A DNA stretch of 36,176 nt from Paludibacteraceae bacterium (GCA_017555595.1 JAFZGC010000138.1:1-36176); one strand, 5' to 3'; shown: positions 1-9,007, numbered from the stretch's first letter. Numbers and translations: made by a program. The notes: a model not told the origin generated them from the letters alone.

Positions 1-345
1 ATGAAAATTGCCGAAGAGGCATTCGCTGGCGAGAAGAAAGAGTTTCCAGCATTCGCTGCAGGTGATCAAGTGACTGTAGCTTATCGTATTAAAGAGGGTA
101 ACAAGGAGCGTATCCAAGAGTTCCGCGGTGATGTTATTTGCATCCACGGTAGCGGTGACAAGAAGCGCTTTACTGTTCGCAAGATGTCTGGTAACGTAGG
201 TGTAGAGCGTATCTTTCCTATGGATAGCCCATTCATCGAGAAAATTACTGTTAACAAATACGGTAAAGTTCGTCGCTCTAAATTGTACTACTTGCGTGCT
301 CTTACTGGTAAGAAAGCTCGTATTCCAGAGCGCCGCGTGAAGTAA
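1..345 (+). CDS. rplS: 50S ribosomal protein L19 (5' end may lie outside the window)
   Basis: L19 is a structural protein of the large ribosomal subunit, at the interface with the small subunit. The 114 residues match the family along their whole length: the central [20 protein letters not shown] stretch and the C-terminal [20 protein letters not shown] block are highly characteristic. The reading frame opens at base 1 with ATG. Relatives in Bacteroidales, as I remember them, begin a few residues earlier (MDLIKIAEEAF), so the Met here may be internal and the true start a few codons upstream of the window. No stop or alternative product is visible. It is followed by a repeat-rich spacer and tRNA-Gln on the same strand, which may be cotranscribed. 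Identification is secure; only the start is uncertain. Confidence 0.96.
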   Translation: MKIAEEAFAGEKKEFPAFAAGDQVTVAYRIKEGNKERIQEFRGDVICIHGSGDKKRFTVRKMSGNVGVERIFPMDSPFIEKITVNKYGKVRRSKLYYLRALTGKKARIPERRVK

Positions 346-350
346 GTAGT

Positions 351-415
351 GTCGGATATCGGATAACGGACGCCGCGTTGCGGCTATCGGACGCGGCAAG
401 CCGCTATCGGATATC
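351..415. repeat. GC-rich short repeat with two hairpins in the rplS to tRNA-Gln spacer
   Basis: The spacer carries two adjacent 20-21 base units at 368-388 and 389-408, each starting GGACGC and ending GC(T)ATC, flanked by further ATCGGAT copies at 354-364 and 407-415. Each unit folds on itself: GCCGC/GCGGC at 372-384 with a 3-base loop, and GCGG/CCGC at 393-404 with a 4-base loop. The composition is far richer in G and C than the surroundings. It may be a dispersed intergenic repeat or an RNA processing or attenuation structure between rplS and the tRNA. I cannot tell which from one copy. Confidence 0.6.
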
Positions 416-421
416 AGATAT

Positions 422-492
422 TGCCAAATGGTGTAATGGTAGCACTACAGATTCTGGTTCTGTCTGTCTGGGTTCGAGTCCTAGTTTGGCAA
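422..492 (+). tRNA. tRNA-Gln (anticodon CTG)
   Basis: A full cloverleaf can be folded. Acceptor 422-428 (TGCCAAA) pairs with 485-491 (TTTGGCA), the D stem is 431-434 with 442-445, and the anticodon stem is 447-451 with 459-463. The loop TTCTGGT carries anticodon CTG at 454-456. The T stem 468-472 pairs with 480-484 around loop TTCGAGT. The discriminator is A492, followed by CAA, so the CCA end is not encoded. The U1-A72 end pair is typical of tRNA-Gln. It reads glutamine codon CAG. No separate promoter is clear, so readthrough from rplS is likely. Confidence 0.93.
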
Positions 493-493
493 C

Positions 494-528
494 AAAAAAA
501 TGGATTCCCAATGTGAGTCCATTTTTTT
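494..528 (+). terminator. Rho-independent terminator after tRNA-Gln
   Basis: Seven base pairs, TGGATTC at 501-507 with GAGTCCA at 515-521 (one G-T pair), are extended by an A run upstream pairing with the T run at 522-528. The uridine tract follows directly. It probably ends the rplS/tRNA-Gln transcript before ddh. Confidence 0.8.
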
Positions 529-546
529 ATTTCTAAGAAAAAGTAA

Positions 547-554
547 CACCTTTG
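547..554 (+). promoter_or_regulatory. Probable ddh promoter, -7 element only
   Basis: CACCTTTG followed by CA matches the Bacteroidota -7 consensus TAnnTTTG except at the first base. It lies 16 bases before the ddh ATG. The expected TTG 20 bases upstream is not present (positions 524-526 are TTT), so this would be a weaker promoter than the others in the window. Confidence 0.45.
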
Positions 555-570
555 CAAATAAAGAGTAATC

Positions 571-1428
571 ATGATTCGTGTAGCAATTTTAGGTTATGGC
601 AATATCGGTCGTGCAGCCGAAGAAGCCATCAATGCGGCTCCTGATATGGAGTTGGCTGGTATCTATCACCACTATGATTCGTTGGATGATATGCAAGCCG
701 ATGTGGCGTTGGTTTGTACGCCTACGCGCGAAGTAGAAGTGTTTGCTAAACGATTGATAGAAAAAGGTATCTGTACAGTAGATTCGTTTGATATTCATAC
801 ACAGATATATGATTTGCGACAAACATTGGCGCCTATAGATCGTGCCAATAATGCCGTGAGTGTTATTTCTGCAGGTTGGGATCCTGGTTCGGATTCGGTG
901 GTACGAGCGTTGCTATTGGCTATGGCTCCTAAGGGTATCACTTATACCAACTATGGTCCTGGTCGCTCTATGGGACATACGGTAGCAGCTAAAGCCATCG
1001 AGGGCGTGAAAAATGCTTTGTCCATGACCATTCCACTCGGTACAGGTGTACATCGCCGTATGGTATATGTGGAACTGGAAGAAGGAGCGAATGCCAAAGA
1101 AGTAGAGCAACGACTACTGAATGATGACTACTTTGTTCACGATGAGACGCATATGATTGTGGTGGAGTCGGTGGATGCACTCAACAATGTGGCACATGGT
1201 GTAAACTTGGTACGCGAAGGTGTGTCGGGTAAGACACATAATCAGCGTTTTGCTTATAATATGACCATCAATAACCCAGCTTTGACAGGTCAAATTATGG
1301 TATCTAGTGCTCGTGCTGCTATTCGCATGCAACGTGAAGGACACTATGGCGCCTATACGATGATAGAAATTCCTCTTATCTATTTGTTGTCAGGGGACGA
1401 AGAGACACTTATACGTTCGTTGGTGTAA
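571..1428 (+). CDS. ddh: meso-diaminopimelate D-dehydrogenase
   Basis: The enzyme interconverts meso-2,6-diaminopimelate and tetrahydrodipicolinate (L-2-amino-6-oxopimelate) with NADPH and ammonia, a one-step route to the lysine and peptidoglycan precursor in the cytoplasm. The 285 residues start with a Rossmann nucleotide motif, GYGNIGR at 8-14. The family signatures are present: GWDPGSDSVVR near residue 110, YGPGRSMGHT near 130, and a C-terminal block resembling the family's GRAAHRM and GAFT segments (SARAAIRM, GAYTMIEI). Length is slightly below the usual 290-330. It stands alone, with a terminator and a weak promoter upstream, and converges on the efflux operon with an 11-base gap and no clear terminator. 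The start ATG is the first in the frame and follows the -7 box at short range. Confidence in the family is high; activity is inferred. Confidence 0.92.
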   Translation: MIRVAILGYGNIGRAAEEAINAAPDMELAGIYHHYDSLDDMQADVALVCTPTREVEVFAKRLIEKGICTVDSFDIHTQIYDLRQTLAPIDRANNAVSVISAGWDPGSDSVVRALLLAMAPKGITYTNYGPGRSMGHTVAAKAIEGVKNALSMTIPLGTGVHRRMVYVELEEGANAKEVEQRLLNDDYFVHDETHMIVVESVDALNNVAHGVNLVREGVSGKTHNQRFAYNMTINNPALTGQIMVSSARAAIRMQREGHYGAYTMIEIPLIYLLSGDEETLIRSLV

Positions 1429-1439
1429 TACCACAACCC

Positions 1440-2825
1440 TTAAGGAAGTGAATAAAGTGTATTGAAGCGTCGCTCATTCACGCGATAGGCAATATACGCA
1501 TCTGTGAGATTGTTTTGCGCCTGCAGCAGTTGTGTGTGTGCTTCTAGGAGTTCGGCTATAGTGGCTTGGCCTGCTTGGTAACTAGCTTGCGTGAGTCGAT
1601 AGTGATTAGCAGTAATATCCACCGCATGTTGATGCTCTTGAATCATCATATCTGCTTCTAGCTTCTTATAATATGCTTGTTTGGTACGCATATGCAACAT
1701 TTCGCCCATTTGCTCTTGCTGTAGTTGGGCGTGCTGAATGGCCATCTTCTGTTCTCGCATCTTATGACTGGTTTCCCACCAACCAGTCAGCGGAACAGAC
1801 ACGGATACAAAGACAGATCCATTACCCGTGTCGCTGCCTAAGTCGTTTTGTAGTATATTCGTCTGCAACTTACCATAGCCATAATGTGCACCGATGGCTA
1901 CTTGTGGTAGCGCTTCTGCTAGTGCCATGCGGTGTTGCAGTTGTGCTGCTTGGACTTGCAATGCCAGCAACTGGTGTTCAGAAGTGATAGGCGATAGTTG
2001 GTCTGAACTGGGCATATCTTCGATTGGCAGTATTTGTGAGTGAGTGGAAGGAATGATTTGCACTGTGTCAGAGTAGGGGATACCAATGCCCAAGCATAGT
2101 GCTTGTTGAGCGAGTTGGAGTCCGTTGGTCAGTTGGATTTGCATGCGGCGTATTTCGGATTGCTTGAGTTCTACTTGCAATAGGTCTTTAGGCAATACTA
2201 ATCCTGCCTTTACTGCTGCCGAAACAGTCTGGTATATGGTATCTAGCAAAGCCATAGTGGCGGTGAGGGTGGTTTGTTTCTCGCGAAGTCCTACTAAGAG
2301 CCAATAACTTTCTTCTACTTCCAGCAGGACGTCGCGTTGTGTGATTTGTGATTGCAGTTCGGCAGCTTCCACACCGATATTGGCTAACTGGTTTCCTGCA
2401 ATAATCTTACCTCCCATATATATAGGTTGCACTGCCGTAACGCCCACTTGGTAGCCATACTGGAATAGCGATAAGTGGTTGTCTAGTCCTAAGGCAGCAC
2501 CATAGTTACCGTAAAACGCAATCAGAAGGTCGCGTACAGAAGCATTACCAATATCATCAATACCAATCTCCACCATCGGATGCAGACTGTGGTAGCCCAT
2601 AGCAGAAGCATTGATTTGTGGGAAGTACTTGGTCATTGCTTGTTTCTTTACCTCTTCTGCTTTGTTAACATTGAGGGTCGCTTGCTGAATCTTCTTGTTG
2701 TGCTGTTGCGCAAGGGAAAGGCATGAGTCCAATGTTAGTACTCTATCTGCCATGCCATACACACTAATCAGGAGACTGATAGACAACATTAAGAAACGAT
2801 ATGTGGTAGTATGATTAGCGCGCAT
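1440..2825 (-). CDS. TolC-family outer membrane efflux channel
   Basis: This is the outer membrane exit duct of the tripartite pump encoded just upstream. From the chosen start (461 residues) there is a signal peptide of about 25 residues (hydrophobic FLMLSISLLISVYG), then two repeats of the long-helix OEP domain. The first begins LTLDSCLSLAQQHNKKIQQA. The second ends in the conserved helical region with ASYQAGQATIAELLEAHTQLLQAQNNL near the C-terminus. An upstream in-frame extension reaches 2900 but would overlap the pump gene by 86 bases and put charged residues before the signal peptide. The ATG at 2825 overlaps the pump stop by only 11 bases and gives a proper signal, so I prefer it. It is the last gene of the operon. 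Substrate is unknown. Confidence 0.9.
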   Translation of the reverse strand: MRANHTTTYRFLMLSISLLISVYGMADRVLTLDSCLSLAQQHNKKIQQATLNVNKAEEVKKQAMTKYFPQINASAMGYHSLHPMVEIGIDDIGNASVRDLLIAFYGNYGAALGLDNHLSLFQYGYQVGVTAVQPIYMGGKIIAGNQLANIGVEAAELQSQITQRDVLLEVEESYWLLVGLREKQTTLTATMALLDTIYQTVSAAVKAGLVLPKDLLQVELKQSEIRRMQIQLTNGLQLAQQALCLGIGIPYSDTVQIIPSTHSQILPIEDMPSSDQLSPITSEHQLLALQVQAAQLQHRMALAEALPQVAIGAHYGYGKLQTNILQNDLGSDTGNGSVFVSVSVPLTGWWETSHKMREQKMAIQHAQLQQEQMGEMLHMRTKQAYYKKLEADMMIQEHQHAVDITANHYRLTQASYQAGQATIAELLEAHTQLLQAQNNLTDAYIAYRVNERRFNTLYSLP

Positions 2826-5800
2826 AGATTTTCCAATATACAACAGGTAAAACTGTGATTGTGAGCGGCAGTGTGAAAATAGTGCCAAAGCAGATGACAA
2901 CTCCCATTGGCATCCACAGGCTAGTTTGAGCCAAAATCATGGGCAACACACCTAATGCCGTGGTAGCAGAAGTTAAGAATACGGGTCGCATACGGCGCAA
3001 ACCAGCTTGGAAAGCGGCCTCTCGTGCAGATAGGTGTTTTGTGCGCTGTAGTTCTTCTGCATATTCGTACATAATAATGGCATTGCGCACAATGATGCCA
3101 ATCAGACTCACAATACCAAGCACAACGGTGATAGAAATATCCATATTGAAAATAGATAAACCTACGAATGCGCCAAACACACACAGAATAGAACTCGATA
3201 GTGCCAATAGTGCCAGTGACACTTTACCAAAGTGATAGAGCAGTAGTACAAACATGACCAATAGCGCCGCTACAACACTCCAAAGTATCTGCGGGATCAG
3301 TTGTTTATTGATAGCGCTGAGTCCTCCGTACTCAATGCTAACACCTTCGGGCAAGGAGGATAGATGCTCGTTGATCCATTGTTTCACTTTTCGTTCTGCA
3401 TCCACTTGACTAGTCTTGCCGCGCAAGTCACAACCGACAGTGATGGTACGTATGGAGTTGTGTCGCTCAATAGAGGCATGATGCCATTCGGGGGAGAGTG
3501 TAGCTATCTGGCGTAGTGGCACCCATACGGAAGGGTAGGCAGTAGGTACCATGATATCCTCTAGCGTATGGTGATTCAGTTGGTGGATATCTTCGGTGTA
3601 TAGCATTACGGGTACTTGATAGTCGCCTTCCCAAATAGTGGTGAGTGTAGCTCCTTCTGTTACGGAACGTAGATAGAGTGTAAGCATGGTTTCTGTAATG
3701 CCCAATCGAGAAGCCTCTGGTTCGCGCAATGTAATGCGTGTTTGGGCGGTAAAAGCATCGTAGTTCGAATGTACCCATGCTAGTTCGTGTTGAGCGGCCA
3801 TAAACTGCTTAATAGAATCAGCAATAGGTAGCATGGCTTCCCAATCATCGCCTTGAATCTGAACTTCCAAAGGATTGCGCGCAGCTTGGTAATCCAACTG
3901 TTTTAATCGTACATATGCGTTGGGGAAGTAATGCTCGTAGTGGGGTGCCATTTCCTGTAGCAGACTAGCGGTAGCTTTGGTGGATGTGGTATTTACAATG
4001 AATTGTGCATAGTTAGGGTGTGCCATTTGGGGTGTATAGGTGGCATGAAAACGGGGTGATGCTTGTCCTACAAATGCTGTTATAGATGTGATACGCGCAT
4101 CTGTGCGCATCATTCTTGCCAACGAATCAGCCACCATAGCCGTTTGCTCAATAGAGGCATTCTGATCTAAATGAATCTCCACCGCAAAACATTCTCGCTC
4201 AGCTTTGGGTAGTAGTTGTAGGTTGTGCTGTGTGAGCAAGAAAAGACCAATGGCGATGCATACTGCAAGCATGGTAAAAGGTACCCATACGCGTTGGAAA
4301 CATAGACTCAGCACACGGTGATACACGCGTTGTAGCTTTGAAAAGAAGAGTTGCTGTACCCGTTCAAAGCTGCGCAGATCCTTGGTTTGCTGACGGTGAA
4401 TGAAGCGCGTAGCCATATACGGGGTTGCCCATACAGCATAGAAGATGCTTGCAGTAAGCGCAAAAAGGACAGCGTAGGGGAACAACTGGATGAAATCTCC
4501 CAATGGTCCGTTGATAATCTTTGTCATCGGGAAGAACATGCCCGATATGGTGCATGTAGCTAGCGTCATAGGCACAAACAATTGCTTGGTGCTAACGGCG
4601 GCAGAATACCAGCGGCTATGCCCTTTTTCCAACATGTCGGTGTAGCCATCAATCACAATCACCGAATCGTCCACAATCATACCCAAAACGAATATCAGTG
4701 CTGCTAATGTCACGGTATTGAGTTCGATGCCCGTGATGTACATCAATCCGATACAGACTGCGATACATACAGGCACGCCTGTGCTTGCCACCAATGCAGT
4801 GCGCAGAGGAAAGAGCAACAGCATGACTGCTATTACCACGATAATGGAGATGAGGATATCTTTCAGGAAGGATAGCACCGAGTCGTTCACTACCTTAGGT
4901 TGATCAGTGATTCGGTGAAAACGAATATCGGGTGGGAACGTAGCGCGTGTTTGTTGTAGCTGCTGCTCTACGTCGTTTCCGAAAGCTACGATATTATTGC
5001 CTGGCATCATCTCCATATTCACAATCACGCAGGAGCGTTCGGGTTCGAGCACGGCATCTTTGTCTCCTGTGTAGAAGGAAACAAACTGTTTGGGTTCTTC
5101 GTATTGTCGTTTGATAGTCGCAATATCCTGCAGACGTATGGCTGTGCCAGACACGGGATCTATCCATACGATTTGCTCGGCAATCTCTTGTTCGGATGTG
5201 TATGGGGTGGCTACTTGTAGGGGTTGGCTGCTGTGGATATTGCCTCCTACAGTGCGTAGTCCACGTAGCATGAGGGACATCTGTAGGGCGGTCTGGTCAA
5301 TACCGTAGGCAGACAGACGTGCGGGGTCGATATATACAGCCACCTCTTCGTGCTGTGTGCCCAATACCTTGATACGTCCCATTTCGGGTATTGTGCGTAA
5401 CTGAGTACATAGTTGCTTAGCAAACGCTTCTAGTTCACGTGGACTTCGTTCATCGCTCTCTATGGCCAGTAGCATGGATGAGGTGTTGCCAAAATCATCT
5501 ATGAGAATAGTCTGTAGGACACCAGGGGGTAAACTTGTCTTCTGAAACAATTCTAATCCCGCTCTGATCTTTGTCCATGCGGTATGGCTGGAAGCCACCG
5601 AATTGCGAAGCATTACGTACGCATACACCACTCCGTCTTCCGATATGGAATAGGTGTTTTGTTTGTCAATATCTTCGAATCCATTGAGATAATTCTCCAA
5701 CGGAATAGTCACTTGTTCTTCCACCTCTTGAGCCGTTGCGCCAGGATAGATGGCTGCCACTACACCTTGTCGTATGGTGAATTGCGGAAACTCATCTTTA

Positions 5801-5907
5801 TTCATCTTGGGCAATGAATAGATGCCAAACGCAGTGAGCATCAATACGATGAAGAATACGATGCTCGGATTGCGCATAGCGCTTTGTATGTGATCGCGTT
5901 TGCTCAC
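2815..5907 (-). CDS. RND-family efflux transporter, inner membrane pump
   Basis: At 1030 residues this is the proton-driven pump of a tripartite RND system spanning the inner membrane with large periplasmic porter loops. TM1 is residues 15-31. TM2-TM6 follow a periplasmic domain and begin near residue 345. The paired aspartates of the proton relay are D413 and D414 in GMIVDDSVIVIDGY. In TM10, where AcrB has lysine 940, this protein has arginine (GIIVRNAIIMYEYAEEL), so the relay basic residue is kept but not identical. The overall pattern is closer to the AcrB/CusA-like pumps of Bacteroidota than to hydrophobe exporters for lipids. It overlaps the TolC-like gene by 11 bases and begins 12 bases after the membrane fusion gene. 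Substrate (drug, bile salt, metal or other) cannot be told. Confidence 0.92.
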   Translation of the reverse strand: MSKRDHIQSAMRNPSIVFFIVLMLTAFGIYSLPKMNKDEFPQFTIRQGVVAAIYPGATAQEVEEQVTIPLENYLNGFEDIDKQNTYSISEDGVVYAYVMLRNSVASSHTAWTKIRAGLELFQKTSLPPGVLQTILIDDFGNTSSMLLAIESDERSPRELEAFAKQLCTQLRTIPEMGRIKVLGTQHEEVAVYIDPARLSAYGIDQTALQMSLMLRGLRTVGGNIHSSQPLQVATPYTSEQEIAEQIVWIDPVSGTAIRLQDIATIKRQYEEPKQFVSFYTGDKDAVLEPERSCVIVNMEMMPGNNIVAFGNDVEQQLQQTRATFPPDIRFHRITDQPKVVNDSVLSFLKDILISIIVVIAVMLLLFPLRTALVASTGVPVCIAVCIGLMYITGIELNTVTLAALIFVLGMIVDDSVIVIDGYTDMLEKGHSRWYSAAVSTKQLFVPMTLATCTISGMFFPMTKIINGPLGDFIQLFPYAVLFALTASIFYAVWATPYMATRFIHRQQTKDLRSFERVQQLFFSKLQRVYHRVLSLCFQRVWVPFTMLAVCIAIGLFLLTQHNLQLLPKAERECFAVEIHLDQNASIEQTAMVADSLARMMRTDARITSITAFVGQASPRFHATYTPQMAHPNYAQFIVNTTSTKATASLLQEMAPHYEHYFPNAYVRLKQLDYQAARNPLEVQIQGDDWEAMLPIADSIKQFMAAQHELAWVHSNYDAFTAQTRITLREPEASRLGITETMLTLYLRSVTEGATLTTIWEGDYQVPVMLYTEDIHQLNHHTLEDIMVPTAYPSVWVPLRQIATLSPEWHHASIERHNSIRTITVGCDLRGKTSQVDAERKVKQWINEHLSSLPEGVSIEYGGLSAINKQLIPQILWSVVAALLVMFVLLLYHFGKVSLALLALSSSILCVFGAFVGLSIFNMDISITVVLGIVSLIGIIVRNAIIMYEYAEELQRTKHLSAREAAFQAGLRRMRPVFLTSATTALGVLPMILAQTSLWMPMGVVICFGTIFTLPLTITVLPVVYWKIYAR

Positions 5908-5919
5908 AAAAGTCGGGTT

Positions 5920-6954
5920 TTAAAAGGTCACAGGTGCTCCGTTGTACATTTTTTGATAACCACTAGTAATGATTACATCGCCGACAGATAGTCCACTGGT
6001 TACTAATACACCATCGGTGGTGTAGGATCCCACCTCTATCTGACGGCGTATGGCTTTGCCATTGTCCACTACCCATACCACGGTGCTATGTGTCTGTGTG
6101 TGAATACAAGTGGCAGGAATGATGATGCCCTTGACTTCCTGTGTTTGCAGTTGTATTTTTCCCACCATACCAGGCAGCAGCTGACGCTTCACTGATGCTG
6201 CAGCATGGGTCAGTGTGGCTGTGACGGTGTAGGTATGTGAGAGACGATTAGCAATGAGATTTTTTTCGGTAACGCGTATCGGTATATTGGATACGTGTAG
6301 CGCTTCGATGGACATGGTGCCTTGGTCTCCGAGGGAGATGGTGCTGATATCTTTCTCTGGCACATCGAATGCCACTTTGTAGTCCTGGATATCAAGCAGG
6401 GTGATGATAGGCACCGCAGGCGCAATGTTTTGTCCTACTTGCAGGTTACATTCAGCCACGATGCCATCTCGTGGCGCGGTGATGGTGCAGTCGTCTAAAC
6501 GTTTGCGGGCTATGGCTAACATGGATTGTGCTTGTTGCAATTGGCTGCGCAGTTCCACCATTTTTTGTTCGGTTACACCGCCTTGCTCAAACACTTGCTG
6601 TGCACGCTGATAACCGTCGGTGGCTTGTTGTAATGTGGCCAATGCTATTTGCAACGAGTTGTATGCCTGAATGCTGTCGATGACCAGTAGCACGTGTCCT
6701 TCTTTCACCTGTTCGCCGTTGGAGACATAGAGATTAGTAATCATTCCGCCGATAGGAGAACTGATTGGAATAGAAGCACTTTCTACCATTTTTCCTATAT
6801 AAGAATGAGCATTGATTTGCTTTTGCTCTGCAATGAACAGTGTCTCCACATAAATGGGCTTTACCTCTTGTTGGTCATTGGATTTGATTCCACAACTATT
6901 CAGGTATAGCAAAAGGGTAAATAATATGAAGCAATGGATACGGCGCATAATCAT
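5920..6954 (-). CDS. RND efflux membrane fusion (periplasmic adaptor) lipoprotein
   Basis: A periplasmic adaptor linking the RND pump to the TolC-like channel, 344 residues. The N-terminus is a lipoprotein signal with LNSC and the lipidated cysteine at residue 21. A barrel-sandwich (lipoyl-like) half follows around residues 45-85 (SPIGGMITNLYVSNGEQVKEG). Next come a helical hairpin at about 88-150 rich in Gln and Ala, the second lipoyl half (APRDGIVAECNLQVGQNI), then beta-barrel and membrane-proximal domains. The ATG at 6954 overlaps the stop of the preceding gene in a TGATG junction, indicating translational coupling; a second ATG two codons on is an alternative start. It is the second gene of the four-gene operon. 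Confidence 0.92.
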   Translation of the reverse strand: MIMRRIHCFILFTLLLYLNSCGIKSNDQQEVKPIYVETLFIAEQKQINAHSYIGKMVESASIPISSPIGGMITNLYVSNGEQVKEGHVLLVIDSIQAYNSLQIALATLQQATDGYQRAQQVFEQGGVTEQKMVELRSQLQQAQSMLAIARKRLDDCTITAPRDGIVAECNLQVGQNIAPAVPIITLLDIQDYKVAFDVPEKDISTISLGDQGTMSIEALHVSNIPIRVTEKNLIANRLSHTYTVTATLTHAAASVKRQLLPGMVGKIQLQTQEVKGIIIPATCIHTQTHSTVVWVVDNGKAIRRQIEVGSYTTDGVLVTSGLSVGDVIITSGYQKMYNGAPVTF

Positions 6955-7460
6955 CAGTTCTTTTTAGCAAGCATGGTGATATTGTTGCCTTTGATTAGTT
7001 TGTTTCCTCCCAGTTCCTTGCCTGAAAACTGCATCTTGAATTCTATGGTTTCACCATATACATTGCCATATCCATATACATCCGTTTGGTATTCTTCTGT
7101 TTCGGTGAATTCAATAATTTCTCCCCAGATGTCGGAGTTTTGCGATTGATAAGTAATGATAACCGTGCGGGAGAATGGATCCAACTCCAATTGATTGTCG
7201 CTCAATCTTGCTTTGGTGGTATAGGCTTCACCGTTGATGGTATTGAAAGTGAGCAAAAACGTGCTATCTTGCAGAAAAATCACTTCCATTGCTCCTATCT
7301 CATTCGGCAGCGAATATACTTGTGTGCCGTCTTTGGTTACTTGCCCACTTAACTTGAAGCTGTATTCTCCCACTATAGTTTGTGATGGGGATTCGCAAGA
7401 CGGAAGACCCAATATGATACAAAACAGGAAACAATACGTAAAAAGTTTTGCTGGTTTCAT
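6954..7460 (-). CDS. Small lipoprotein of unknown function heading the efflux operon
   Basis: From the chosen ATG the product is 168 residues with a lipoprotein signal ending LPSC, the lipidated cysteine at residue 22. The rest (GEYSFKLSGQVTKDG, then alternating hydrophobic and polar strands) looks all-beta and could be a lipocalin-like or calycin-type barrel, but I do not recognise a named family. The frame is open upstream to 7505; the extra 15 residues are not hydrophobic, so they are not used. It overlaps the adaptor gene by one base pair set (TGATG), which argues strongly for shared expression. It could be an accessory or sensor lipoprotein of the pump. No promoter of the TAnnTTTG type was found in the 115 bases upstream. 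Confidence 0.75.
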   Translation of the reverse strand: MKPAKLFTYCFLFCIILGLPSCESPSQTIVGEYSFKLSGQVTKDGTQVYSLPNEIGAMEVIFLQDSTFLLTFNTINGEAYTTKARLSDNQLELDPFSRTVIITYQSQNSDIWGEIIEFTETEEYQTDVYGYGNVYGETIEFKMQFSGKELGGNKLIKGNNITMLAKKN

Positions 7461-7576
7461 TGTCGCATGAATTGTAATTTGTTTGATTATGTTATCCTCA
7501 AACAAGTTGTTTTTAGTATTTCGCCTAAAATAATAAGGACTTGTTCTCGGTGGTATAACAGTAGTGTAGTGTGGAG

Positions 7577-8884
7577 TTAGCGGCGGCGAATACCTTGCAT
7601 TTGCTGCATCTTCTTCATCATCTTGCTGGTTTGCTCAAACTGCTTGAGGAAACGGTTGACTTCCACAATTGTTGTGCCTGAGCCCTTAGCAATACGATTC
7701 TTACGGCTACCGTTGAGCAACGCTGGGTTAGCGCGCTCCGCAGGAGTCATGGATGAGATGATTGCCTCAATTGGTTTGAATGCATCGTCGCTGACCTCCA
7801 CATCCTTCAGCGCCTTGCTCATACCTGGAATCATACCCATCAGATCCTTCATCGAACCCATCTTTTTGATTTGCTCAAGCTGTGACTTAAAGTCATTGAA
7901 GTCAAACTGATTCTTAGCAATTTTCTTGCTGATACGGCGTGCCTCAGCCTCGTCGTATTGCTCTTGTGCGCGCTCCACGAGTGATACCACGTCACCCATA
8001 CCCAAGATTCGGTCTGCCATACGAGATGGGTGAAACACATCTAGCGCATCCATCTTCTCGCCCGTACCGATGAACTTGATTGGCTTTTGTACCACAGAGC
8101 GGATGCTGAGGGCAGCACCACCACGCGCATCACCGTCTAGTTTGGTAAGGATAACACCGTCAAAATCAAGACGATCGTTAAACTCTTTCGCCGTGTTTAC
8201 AGCATCTTGACCCGTCATGGCATCTACCACGAAGAGGGTCTCTTGTGGGTTGATAGCTTGCTTGATAGCAGCTATCTCTTGCATCATCTGCTCATCCACA
8301 GCCAGACGACCAGCAGTATCGACGATAACTACGTCATAACCATATACTTTAGCCTCTTGGATGGCTTTTTGTGCTTTGATAACAGGGTTTGCCTCGCCTT
8401 CACCGGTATAAACTTTCGCGTTGATTTGCTCACCTAATACACGAAGTTGCTCGATAGCAGCAGGACGATACACATCGCAGGCAACCATCATCACCTTCTT
8501 GTTCTTCTTCGTTTGGAGATAGTTCGCCAACTTAGCAGAGAAAGTGGTCTTACCCGAACCTTGCAGACCGCTCATCAGGATGACTGAAGGGCTACCCTTG
8601 AGGTTGATCTCAGCAGTCTCGCCACCCATGAGGTTGGCTAACTCGTCGTGAGTAATCTTTACCATGAGTTGTCCTGGGCGTACGGCGGTCATTACATTCT
8701 GACCCAGTGCTTTAGCTTTTACCTCATCGGTGAATTGCTTAGCGGTCTTATAGTTAACATCGGCTTCAAGCAAAGCCTTGCGAATGTCCTTTACGGTTTC
8801 TGCAATATTGATTTCGGTGATACGACCTTCACCTTTGAGAATCTTAAATGATCGTTCTAATCTTTCTGATAAATTGTCAAACAT
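7577..8884 (-). CDS. ffh: Signal recognition particle GTPase Ffh
   Basis: Ffh binds signal sequences and the 4.5S RNA and delivers ribosomes to FtsY at the membrane. The 435 residues from the chosen ATG show the N domain (MFDNLSERLERSFKILKGEG), then the G domain with P-loop GLQGSGKTT at 106-114, DTAGR at 189-193 and TKLDGDARGG near 250. The methionine-rich M domain, ending MMKKMQQMQGIRRR, follows from about residue 300. The frame is open 9 codons further upstream, but those would overlap the promoter -7 box, so the ATG at 8884 is right. It has its own strong promoter and is not obviously part of an operon. The 4.5S RNA gene is not in this window. Confidence 0.97.
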   Translation of the reverse strand: MFDNLSERLERSFKILKGEGRITEINIAETVKDIRKALLEADVNYKTAKQFTDEVKAKALGQNVMTAVRPGQLMVKITHDELANLMGGETAEINLKGSPSVILMSGLQGSGKTTFSAKLANYLQTKKNKKVMMVACDVYRPAAIEQLRVLGEQINAKVYTGEGEANPVIKAQKAIQEAKVYGYDVVIVDTAGRLAVDEQMMQEIAAIKQAINPQETLFVVDAMTGQDAVNTAKEFNDRLDFDGVILTKLDGDARGGAALSIRSVVQKPIKFIGTGEKMDALDVFHPSRMADRILGMGDVVSLVERAQEQYDEAEARRISKKIAKNQFDFNDFKSQLEQIKKMGSMKDLMGMIPGMSKALKDVEVSDDAFKPIEAIISSMTPAERANPALLNGSRKNRIAKGSGTTIVEVNRFLKQFEQTSKMMKKMQQMQGIRRR

Positions 8885-8908
8885 AGTACTCCATTTTAAT
8901 TTAGCGCA

Positions 8909-8939
8909 CAAAGGTACAATAAAAAATGCACATATACAA
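8909..8939 (-). promoter_or_regulatory. ffh promoter (TTG, 20 bases, TACCTTTG)
   Basis: On the minus strand the -33 TTG is at 8939-8937, followed by a 20-base spacer and a perfect -7 element TACCTTTG at 8916-8909. This matches the Bacteroides primary sigma factor consensus. The predicted transcript starts near 8903, about 20 bases before the ATG. Confidence 0.85.
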
Positions 8940-8977
8940 GAAAATTGGGCGAAAGTTTACTTTTGAGCCCAATTTTC
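8940..8977. terminator. Hairpin between the GIN-domain gene and the ffh promoter
   Basis: A perfect 11-base-pair stem, GAAAATTGGGC at 8940-8950 with GCCCAATTTTC at 8967-8977, has a further 5-pair inner stem (AAAGT/ACTTT) in the loop. It lies 30 bases after the stop of the upstream minus-strand gene and touches the -33 box of ffh. The uridine tract is short (ATTTTCTTG), so it may be a modest terminator insulating ffh. Confidence 0.6.
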
Positions 8978-9007
8978 CTGTGTATGTATTGTATGAAACT
9001 AGTTCTA

